DNA of 64,000 bases from a bacterium UBP4_UBA6127 (GTDB lineage Bacteria; UBP4; UBA4092): assembly GCA_002428325.1 (NCBI GenBank), contig DIVR01000026.1, positions 242 to 64,241 of the forward strand, read 5' to 3'. The notes beneath the pieces are model-generated. The model ran no database searches. It worked only from the letters and a program-made list of their open reading frames with translations, and was not told where the DNA came from. Within the stretch, counting starts at the first letter, position 1. Each line of letters begins with the position of its first letter. The position numbers and the translations under genes are program-made. Positions 18,124-25,273 of the stretch are shown one piece after another.

Positions 18124-20691
18124 ATGAGTAAGTATGGATATTTCACACAAGATGGCATGGAGTATGTCATAACCCGGCCGGATACTCCGGCTCCCTGGGT
18201 TAATTACCTGACCAATAAACACTATCACGCCATGATTACCAATGCAGGCGGCGGATACAGCTTCTTCCAGTCTCCCAAAGACAGCCGGATCACCCGGTGG
18301 CGTTATAATGGACTTCCCTGGGACCGTCCGGGGAAATATGTCTATCTCCGGGATGCTGAAGATGGCGAATTCTGGTCCTTAAGCTGGCAACCGACTCCGA
18401 AAAAACTGGATTCGTATGAATGCCGGCATGGATTGGGTTATACCTCCATCACGGAAGAATATAAGGGAATCCGCAGCAATATCACCTATTTTATTCCCCT
18501 GCAGGATGACTTGGAAATCTGGCGGGTCAGCCTCACCAATCAGACTGATAAAGTCAGAAAACTTTCAATCTTCTCTTATGTGGAACTATGTCTGGGCCAT
18601 GGGTTGGTGGACTTGATCAACCAGCCTAATGACAAACATTTTAATGATGTTCAGTTCCATCAGGATGATAATACCCTCTATGCAACCAAACGATACTGGG
18701 TCACCTATTCCGGGGTTACAGTCAAACAACCTAATAAACCCTGGAATAAATGGGTCTTCTTTTCCAATACGCTGCCGGTAACCGGGTTTGACGGGTATAA
18801 AGATACCTTTATCGGTAAATGGCGCAGTGAACAAGACCCGATTGCCATTGAAGAAGGTAAATGTTTTAACACTGAAATCACAGCGGGTGATGCGATCGGA
18901 GCTATCCAGAATGAGATTACCCTGAATCCCGGACAGACAATTGATTTTGCGGTTGTCCTGGGCATTGTGGATAAACTGGAAGAATTATCGACAGGCCAGA
19001 AAGGCGACCTTTCGGAAAAATCTTTCCGGACTCTGGCCCGCCCCCTGGTTCAGAAATATACCCATGTGGCCAATGCCGATAATGAATTGGCTAAACTGAA
19101 AGCCTGGTGGAAAGATTATCTCCAGAGAGCTCAGGTGGAGACTCCGGACCCGGAATTCAACTTAATGATGAATGTCTGGAACCAATACCAGAATAAAACC
19201 ACCTTTGATTTCTCTCGAAATGCTTCCTATCACCATGGCGGACTTCTTTTTGGCCGTGGGTACCGGGACAGTTGCCAGGACATGTTGGGACCTGTCATGT
19301 ATGAACCCGAAAACGTTAAAGAACGTATTCTGGAAATGGGCCGTCATCAATTCAAAAACGGTTCGGTCTTACATTGCTTTTTCCCTCTGACCAGCGGTGG
19401 GGAACGGACCGGTCATTCAGATACTCCCCTTTGGTTCCCGGTGGCTTGCTGCCAGTATATCAAGGAAACCGGCGATTGGACCATCCTGGGAGAAGTACTT
19501 CCTTTCAAAATCGAAGAACCTCCTTATCGGGAAGAAACTAAGAGCAAAGCCACCATCTTCCGGCACCTCTGCAATAACCTGGATTATGTCATCGGAGATT
19601 GCACCGAACGAGGCCTGCCGAAATTCGGGCCTGGAGACTGGAATGATACCCTCGACTACCTCGGCCGTGATGGAAAAGGGGAAACTACCTGGGTGGCCCT
19701 CTATCTGGCGTATGCCTTGAAAGAAACCATCGGCATGATGGAAATGATGGTTCAAAAAGGTATCAAAAAAGGTGTAAGAGGAATCGTTCTGGAAGATAAA
19801 CTGGCTTATTACAAAGACCAGTATGCTAAACTCAGCGAGAGAATCAACCGAATCTGCTGGGATGGTGAATGGTATTGGCGGGGAACCAATGATATCGGTG
19901 AAATCATCGGTTCAGCCAAATGCGAAGAAGGTAAAATCTTTGCGAATGCCCAGAGTTGGGCGGTTATTTCCGAGGTTGCTGATAAAACTCGGTCTGTCCA
20001 ATGCATGGATTCAGTAAAAAAACATCTGGATACTCCCAAAGGGCCGAAACTTCTCCATCCTGCCTATTCCAAGGTTAATCCCAGAATCGGTCTGGCAACC
20101 CGATGTGTTCAAGGCAAGAAAGAAAATGGAGCGGTCTTCAATCACCCGGTTACCTGGTGTATCCTGGCAGAAACTTTACTGGGCCGAGGCGATATGGCCT
20201 TTGAATATTTCAAGAAAGCCCTTCCCCCGGCCTTACAGAACCATGCCAAAGACCTGGGCCAGACATTACCTGGCTTGACTCAGACTCAATGGGGAATGTT
20301 CGACCCGGCGAATGAAGACCGGTATGAAGTGGAACCCTATGTCTATGCGGAATATGTGACCAGCCCTGACCATCCGACCATCGGACAGGCTTCCCATTCC
20401 TGGTTGACCGGAACGGCCGCCTGGATGCTGCATGACGGCCTCTGTTTCATCTGCGGTGTCAGAGCTGAATATGAGGGTCTCCGAATCGATCCCTGCATCC
20501 CGAAAGCCTGGGACGGATTCAAGTTTAAACGGGTCTTCCGGGGCATTAAATATGACATCACCGTTACCAACCCCAATCATGTCTCTAAAGGCGTGAAATC
20601 GGTAACAGTCGATGGAACCCCCATCGAGGGTAATCTGATTCCCCTCTATAAGAAAAACTCTAAACATAAAGTCGAAGTGGTCATGGGATAA
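18124..20691 (+). CDS. GH94 glycoside phosphorylase (cellobiose/chitobiose phosphorylase-like)
   Basis: An 855-residue cytoplasmic enzyme (no signal peptide) of GH94, which splits beta-linked disaccharides with phosphate into a sugar 1-phosphate and a free sugar. The start YGYFTQDGMEYVITRPDTPAPW strongly resembles chitobiose and cellobiose phosphorylases. The (alpha/alpha)6 barrel carries GDWND at 504-508 with the catalytic Asp, GLATRCVQGKKENGAVF for phosphate and subsite -1, and GQASHSWLTGTAAWM. The C-terminal HVSKGVKSVTVDG motif is family-typical. It is the last gene of the operon and has a strong terminator. The closest family resemblance by eye is to chitobiose phosphorylase at the ends, but GDWND rather than ADWND leaves the substrate (cellobiose, chitobiose or another beta-glucoside) open. 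Confidence 0.92.
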   Translation: MSKYGYFTQDGMEYVITRPDTPAPWVNYLTNKHYHAMITNAGGGYSFFQSPKDSRITRWRYNGLPWDRPGKYVYLRDAEDGEFWSLSWQPTPKKLDSYECRHGLGYTSITEEYKGIRSNITYFIPLQDDLEIWRVSLTNQTDKVRKLSIFSYVELCLGHGLVDLINQPNDKHFNDVQFHQDDNTLYATKRYWVTYSGVTVKQPNKPWNKWVFFSNTLPVTGFDGYKDTFIGKWRSEQDPIAIEEGKCFNTEITAGDAIGAIQNEITLNPGQTIDFAVVLGIVDKLEELSTGQKGDLSEKSFRTLARPLVQKYTHVANADNELAKLKAWWKDYLQRAQVETPDPEFNLMMNVWNQYQNKTTFDFSRNASYHHGGLLFGRGYRDSCQDMLGPVMYEPENVKERILEMGRHQFKNGSVLHCFFPLTSGGERTGHSDTPLWFPVACCQYIKETGDWTILGEVLPFKIEEPPYREETKSKATIFRHLCNNLDYVIGDCTERGLPKFGPGDWNDTLDYLGRDGKGETTWVALYLAYALKETIGMMEMMVQKGIKKGVRGIVLEDKLAYYKDQYAKLSERINRICWDGEWYWRGTNDIGEIIGSAKCEEGKIFANAQSWAVISEVADKTRSVQCMDSVKKHLDTPKGPKLLHPAYSKVNPRIGLATRCVQGKKENGAVFNHPVTWCILAETLLGRGDMAFEYFKKALPPALQNHAKDLGQTLPGLTQTQWGMFDPANEDRYEVEPYVYAEYVTSPDHPTIGQASHSWLTGTAAWMLHDGLCFICGVRAEYEGLRIDPCIPKAWDGFKFKRVFRGIKYDITVTNPNHVSKGVKSVTVDGTPIEGNLIPLYKKNSKHKVEVVMG

Positions 20692-20726
20692 CCTGGTTCA
20701 TTCCCTTTCCCCTTAGCTTTTAACTT

Positions 20727-20764
20727 AAAGCGAGGTTTCCTCCCAATGGAAACCTCGCTTTTTA
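20727..20764 (+). terminator. Intrinsic terminator of the GH26-PGM-GH94 operon
   Basis: Perfect 14-bp stem AAAGCGAGGTTTCC / GGAAACCTCGCTTT with a 7-nt loop and a TTATAT tail. Confidence 0.93.
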
Positions 20765-21009
20765 TATAATGGCCACAATGTAGGTATCTGATACATTACC
20801 CTTTATGATCTAGTCAAATGATGATGGATCATCCATATCTCTGTTTCTACCCAGTAGTGGCGACCCACTGGGTCGCTTAGTATTAATTCCTCTACCCCTT
20901 AAATCAGCCAGGCATGCCCATCCCCTACTGTAAAACTGAGCCATTTAATCCTCCCAATAGGAGGAAAACCATTAAAATGGTTTGGAGTCTTTCTATCCCT
21001 GGTTATTCC

Positions 21010-21025
21010 CCGGGCTAAAGCCCGG
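21010..21025. repeat. GGGCTAAAGCCC-type palindrome
   Basis: CCGGGCTAAAGCCCGG, a compact perfect hairpin. Very similar GGGCTAAAGCCC elements recur between genes in many unrelated bacteria as REP-like repeats; that comparison is from general knowledge. Confidence 0.6.
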
Positions 21026-21079
21026 AGTTAATCCGTTTTGTTGAAATATCCCCTATCCCATAGAAAGAGGGGAAAACCT

Positions 21080-21097
21080 TTTTGACAGCTGTCAAAA
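21080..21097. repeat. Palindrome TTTTGACAGCTGTCAAAA, copy 1
   Basis: Perfect 18-bp palindrome. The same core recurs at 21406-21427 and 51023-51052, always between genes. Confidence 0.9.
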
Positions 21098-21186
21098 TCT
21101 AAAGGCTTAAGAGCTACCTTACCTTCCTATTCTGGGAGAAGAGGAGCCCTTTCTTTCTTTAGGAATGGGAGGTTTGAAAGGAGTCT

Positions 21187-21215
21187 GACCCAGGCTGATG
21201 ACTACAGCCTGGGTC
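21187..21215. repeat. Dispersed hairpin repeat, copy 1
   Basis: Perfect 11-bp stem GACCCAGGCTG / CAGCCTGGGTC with a 7-nt loop. A second copy with the same stem and loop length is at 37479-37515. Confidence 0.85.
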
Positions 21216-21405
21216 TAGCTCCGATTTTAGAAACCAATCATGAATGAAACCAGGAAGGTCCCATTAATAGGAAGATTCATTTTTAACAAGTACCAGGGAG
21301 ACTCTTAATAGAAGACTGATTTATATTATGTTAGCTCTATTTTATGTTTTGCCGGTAATCGATCTAAATCAGGTCATTGGTTGAAAATCAATCCCCCTTT
21401 ACCTG

Positions 21406-21427
21406 TTTTTTGACAGCTGTCAAAAAA
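21406..21427. repeat. Palindrome TTTTGACAGCTGTCAAAA, copy 2
   Basis: Perfect 22-bp palindrome (core plus two more T:A pairs on each side), 134 bp before the alaC start, so it could be an operator for that gene. Confidence 0.9.
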
Positions 21428-21560
21428 GTCTGGGTATCGGAATCTCTTTCTTTGACTATAATTTCTATTTCTATAAATTGCCCTGAATCAATTAATGATG
21501 TTAAAATTTATATTTAGCATATTAATAATTTTAATAAGCTTCCAAAGAGGAATAAATCCC

Positions 21561-22727
21561 ATGCATCGTTTCCAACGAATTGAAATGCTACCGCCGTATG
21601 TGTTTAACATAGTGAACCAATTAAAGATGGAATACCGCCATCAGGGTGAGGATATCATTGATTTAGGGATGGGCAACCCGGATTTACCGACCCCTCCTCA
21701 TATTGTCAAAAAACTCTGTGAAGCCGCCTCCAAAGGAAAAAACCATCGATATTCCGTATCCCGTGGGATATATAAACTCCGGCTGGGTATTTGCAACTGG
21801 TATAAACGAAATTATAATGTCGATTTAGACCCAGATACCGAAGCCATCGCGACTATTGGCTCTAAAGAAGGATTGGCCCATTTAATGTTGGCCATCCTAA
21901 ATCCGGGAGATTTAGCCATGGTACCCAATCCCTCTTACCCGATTCACCGATATAGCGTGGTTATCGCCGGGGGGAATGTCATTAATGTTCCCATGACCCT
22001 CCACACTGATTTAATGGAAAATATCGAGGCCGCTTACCGGGAAACCTGGATTAAACCTAAACTTCTGATTTTAAATTTTCCCCATAACCCCACCACCACC
22101 GTGGTCGATTTAGCCTTTTATGAGAAAGTCGTCAAATTTGCCAAAGAAAATGATTTGATGGTGGTTCAAGACCTTGCCTATGCCGACCTGGTATTTGATG
22201 GGTATAAAGCCCCCAGTATCATGCAGGTACCGGGTGCCAAAGATGTGGCTGTGGAGCTTTTCACATTATCCAAAAGTTATAATATGCCGGGTTGGAGAAT
22301 GGGCTTCTGCGTAGGCAACAAAGAAATGATAAATGCCCTGACCCGAATGAAAAGTTATCTGGATTATGGAACTTTTAATCCCATCCAGATAGCTTCAACG
22401 GTTGCCCTGGACGGCCCCCAACAGTGTGTGGAAGAGATTCGCCAAGTCTATCATCGACGCCGGGATATCCTGGTAGATGGCTTAAATAAAATCGGATGGG
22501 AAATAACCAAGCCCAAAGCCACTATGTTTATCTGGGCCAAAATCCCACCTAAATATGAAGCCATGGGTTCTCTGGAATTTACCAAGCTGCTATTAGCGAA
22601 AGCCAAAGTGGCTGTTTCCCCCGGTATCGGGTTTGGTGAATTTGGGGATTCATATCTCCGCCTCTCTCTGGTAGAAAATGAAAAACGAATCCGGCAGGCA
22701 ATCCGAGGCATTAAAACCCTCTTATAA
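21561..22727 (+). CDS. alaC: Alanine transaminase AlaC-like (glutamate-pyruvate aminotransferase)
   Basis: A 388-residue fold-type I PLP aminotransferase. It aligns by eye along its whole length with E. coli AlaC (YfdZ), which makes alanine from pyruvate and glutamate. Shared stretches include RLPPYVFN-like MLPPYVFN, GEDIIDLGMGNPD, IGSKEGLAHLML, VPNPSYPIH and APSIMQVPGAKDVAVE. The PLP lysine is K238 in FTLSKSYNMPGWR, and IRQAIRGIK closes the protein. The frame is open 22 codons upstream, but the ATG at 21561 has AGAGGA at the right distance and starts the conserved part. Monocistronic: a terminator follows. The related LL-diaminopimelate aminotransferases are less similar. Confidence 0.9.
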   Translation: MHRFQRIEMLPPYVFNIVNQLKMEYRHQGEDIIDLGMGNPDLPTPPHIVKKLCEAASKGKNHRYSVSRGIYKLRLGICNWYKRNYNVDLDPDTEAIATIGSKEGLAHLMLAILNPGDLAMVPNPSYPIHRYSVVIAGGNVINVPMTLHTDLMENIEAAYRETWIKPKLLILNFPHNPTTTVVDLAFYEKVVKFAKENDLMVVQDLAYADLVFDGYKAPSIMQVPGAKDVAVELFTLSKSYNMPGWRMGFCVGNKEMINALTRMKSYLDYGTFNPIQIASTVALDGPQQCVEEIRQVYHRRRDILVDGLNKIGWEITKPKATMFIWAKIPPKYEAMGSLEFTKLLLAKAKVAVSPGIGFGEFGDSYLRLSLVENEKRIRQAIRGIKTLL

Positions 22728-22749
22728 AAAAAATGAATCCATATGAACC

Positions 22750-22793
22750 AAAAAAGGACGCTATCTAATATCATCTAGTAGCGTCCTTTTTTA
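22750..22793 (+). terminator. Intrinsic terminator after alaC, abutting the next gene
   Basis: Perfect 14-bp stem AAAAAAGGACGCTA / TAGCGTCCTTTTTT with a 15-nt loop and T-run. It ends only 12 bp before the ATG of the glycosylase gene. Confidence 0.9.
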
Positions 22794-22805
22794 TTGAATG
22801 GCCCT

Positions 22806-23531
22806 ATGAACCCTTTTGCGAAAAATATACCCACCCGGGATTTTTTGATGGAAATCTATCATCGGCTCTATGCCCTGTATGGCCCTCAACACTGGTGGCC
22901 CGGAGAGACTGATTTAGAAATCATAGTGGGAGCCATTCTGACCCAATCCACTGCCTGGTCGAATGTGGAAAAAGCCATCACCAACCTCAATCATCAACAG
23001 GTATTGACGGTAGCCGGATTGGATAAAATCAAAGAATCAGAACTGGCCGAGTTGATCCGCCCCTCCGGTTATTTTAACCAAAAAGCCAAAAAGGTTAAGG
23101 CTTTCATTCATTATCTGAGAGTACACCATCACGGTCAATTGGATTCCCTCCTGGGGATAGAACCGACAACACTTCGTAAAGAATTATTATCCATCCATGG
23201 GATTGGAGAAGAGACAGCTGATTCTATCATCCTCTATGCGGCCAGAAAACCTTCCTTTGTAGTGGATACTTATACCCGCAGGATTTTCTATCGGCTGGGC
23301 TGCCATCCGGAAAAGATTTCCTATCCGGAACTGCAAAGTATCTTTACCCGGAATCTTCCCTCCGAGGAAAAGCTCTTTAATGAATATCATGCCCTGATTG
23401 TGGCTTTTGGTAAAAAGCAATGCCAGAAGAAACCCCATTGCCTCTCTTGCCAGCTTCAGGATTTCTGTTGGTACTCAAAGACTCTTTCGCTCCCCAAGCC
23501 ATCCCCCCAAACGAAAAAGGCCCATTCCTGA
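22806..23531 (+). CDS. HhH-GPD DNA glycosylase (endonuclease III-related)
   Basis: A 241-residue base-excision repair protein of the endonuclease III superfamily. The helix-hairpin-helix IHGIGEETADSI is near 140, followed by the catalytic aspartate in FVVDTYTRR. The C-terminal iron-sulfur cluster motif is CQKKPHCLSC...C. In endonuclease III the hairpin has a catalytic lysine (GVGRKTA); here that position is Glu, so it is likely a monofunctional glycosylase of the MagIII type rather than an AP lyase. A TTG at 22794 is another possible start. Neither start shows a ribosome-binding site, and the alaC terminator hairpin lies right upstream, so expression may be low or use an internal promoter. 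Confidence 0.85.
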   Translation: MNPFAKNIPTRDFLMEIYHRLYALYGPQHWWPGETDLEIIVGAILTQSTAWSNVEKAITNLNHQQVLTVAGLDKIKESELAELIRPSGYFNQKAKKVKAFIHYLRVHHHGQLDSLLGIEPTTLRKELLSIHGIGEETADSIILYAARKPSFVVDTYTRRIFYRLGCHPEKISYPELQSIFTRNLPSEEKLFNEYHALIVAFGKKQCQKKPHCLSCQLQDFCWYSKTLSLPKPSPQTKKAHS

Positions 23532-23574
23532 AAAGGAACAGACCTGTCTTCGACCGATTTCAATAATTTTTATT

Positions 23575-24876
23575 CTAGTTATTTTTCAATATTTTCAATG
23601 GATCGATAGGAACATTATTCTTACGGACTTCAAAATGGAGATGGTTCCCGGTGGATAACCCTGTAGTCCCCATTTCTCCAATCTTCTGTCCCTGGCGAAC
23701 CGTCTGGCCTTCTGCTACCGAAACATCGCTCATGTGGCCGTAATAGGTAACATATCCATCCTCATGCTTAATGATGACAGTCTTACCCATCAAACCATAC
23801 CACCCGGCATGGACTACTTTACCGGGTTTAGCAGCCATAATGGTCGTTCCTTTTTTATTGGCAATATCAATTCCACGATGCAGACGGCGGCCACCACCCA
23901 TCGGGTGACGGCGATAACCAAACCCGGAGGTCAGTTTTCCACCCGTCGGATTGATAAAGCCTTTAGCGGTAGCAGCAACCTTCTCGGGAGCTTCATCTGT
24001 TTCAGAATCATCTCCCTGAACTTCCTGGTCCGCAATGCTTTCATCAACAGTCTCATCAGCATCAGATACCTCCGCATGGGAGGCTGCCGGAACTTTAGCA
24101 ATCACCAAAGGTTTGCTGGCAGATAAATGCTTGGAAGTTCCCACTGAATTTTTTGTCCGAGAAGCCACTTCCATCTTAATATCTTTTCGGGTCTCGGTTT
24201 TCTTGGCTACCAGCATTTTAGCTCCAGGCAGGAGAATGGTCTGGCTGGGAGTTAATTTATGCCGGGAAGAAATTTTATTAGCTTCAGCAATTGTCTTGGA
24301 AGAAACAGAATATTTTTTAGCAATCGAACCCAGGGTATCGCCCTTAGCAACCTTATATATGACTCCATCCTGGGAAGGAATCGTCAGCTTAATTCCCACT
24401 TTCAATCTTCTGGGATTTAATTCAGGATTGGCCGCTAATAAGGTTTGAAGACTGATCCCATTTATCTTGGCTATCTTCCCAAGGGTATCATGTTTCTTAA
24501 GGGTATATTCATTAATAGCCTGACGCGGCTTTTCAGGTTCAGATTTTTTGACGGTTTTTTCCTGGGAAGAGGTAACAGCAGGTTTATTGTCTTCAACGAT
24601 GGGAGAGGCGAACACCTGACCGGAACCATCCGGTTCCTGAGCCAGCATTTCCGGACTGACCAGATTGATATCCTCATCCATATAGGAGAAAAAGACATCA
24701 CTCACCAGCCATCCGGCTAATACCAAAACAAAAACCACCCCGATTGCCAGGGTGATATATTCATAGGGGTCCCATGAACGCAGACCAGGTTTGGGTTTAG
24801 CTTCCCGTTTAAGAGAAAAAACGTACTTTTTTAAAAAAACACGTTCTGCTCTCCGGGCTCGTTTATTTCCCTTCAA
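23575..24876 (-). CDS. Membrane-anchored LysM/M23 peptidoglycan endopeptidase
   Basis: A 433-residue envelope protein. A basic cytoplasmic N-terminus precedes one membrane segment (about 41-63, ITLAIGVVFVLVLAGWLV). Then come two LysM domains (about 117-161, YTLKKHDTLGKIAK; about 165-210, YKVAKGDTLGSIAK), a Glu/Ala-rich linker, and a C-terminal LytM/M23 zinc peptidase (about 305-430). The metal residues of M23 are present (HRGID and HLHFE), so it should be active against peptide cross-bridges, unlike degenerate NlpD/EnvC forms. The start is TTG with AAAAGGG at the right distance; no ATG fits. It converges with the glycosylase gene. It probably opens the cell wall during growth or division. Confidence 0.92.
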   Translation of the reverse strand: MKGNKRARRAERVFLKKYVFSLKREAKPKPGLRSWDPYEYITLAIGVVFVLVLAGWLVSDVFFSYMDEDINLVSPEMLAQEPDGSGQVFASPIVEDNKPAVTSSQEKTVKKSEPEKPRQAINEYTLKKHDTLGKIAKINGISLQTLLAANPELNPRRLKVGIKLTIPSQDGVIYKVAKGDTLGSIAKKYSVSSKTIAEANKISSRHKLTPSQTILLPGAKMLVAKKTETRKDIKMEVASRTKNSVGTSKHLSASKPLVIAKVPAASHAEVSDADETVDESIADQEVQGDDSETDEAPEKVAATAKGFINPTGGKLTSGFGYRRHPMGGGRRLHRGIDIANKKGTTIMAAKPGKVVHAGWYGLMGKTVIIKHEDGYVTYYGHMSDVSVAEGQTVRQGQKIGEMGTTGLSTGNHLHFEVRKNNVPIDPLKILKNN

Positions 24877-25174
24877 ATTAATGACCCTTTTTTCAGTTCA
24901 AATATATTTCCCTGCAACTTGAAAGTTACATTATCTATGGGTATCGGATAACCTGTCAAGCTTTTTCCTGCCAAGTCGATTATCATTTTACCTCAAACCT
25001 GGCCCTAAAAGCAATTTCACCTGTCTAAAGAATTGCTGAAAGGAACCTTTTAACGGCATTTTTTTATACCTTCTATCAGGGATTAATGGTATACTACAAA
25101 AAGATTTTTAATGGCAAATTGAGCACAATAACACAGGATTATCGGACCTTAATGCCAGTTTTTATGACATTTTA

Positions 25175-25203
25175 TTGATAATTTTCTATAAGTGTGTTAT
25201 TAA
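25175..25203 (+). promoter_or_regulatory. Sigma-70-type promoter for the subtilase gene
   Basis: TTGATA (25175-25180), 17-bp spacer, TATTAA (25198-25203), 70 bp before the start. The rest of the 24877-25273 gap shows only a weak AGCAATT/AATTGCT inverted repeat. Confidence 0.45.
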
Positions 25204-25273
25204 TTCTTTGGATTACAATATATTAAAACGAATAAATAGAATCATTATAAGGAGAAGGGAGATACCCACTTCC

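Larger units (their letters stand above)
20765..21560. other. Palindrome-rich intergenic region
   Basis: Nearly 800 bp with no credible gene. It holds at least seven short inverted repeats: GATGAT/ATCATC (about 20818), GCGACCC/GGGTCGC (20860-20876), CCTCC/GGAGG (about 20950), AAACCAT/ATGGTTT (about 20976), CCGGGCT/AGCCCGG (21010-21025), and those listed separately at 21080, 21187 and 21406. Its right end carries the alaC leader and AGAGGA ribosome site. Confidence 0.7.
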
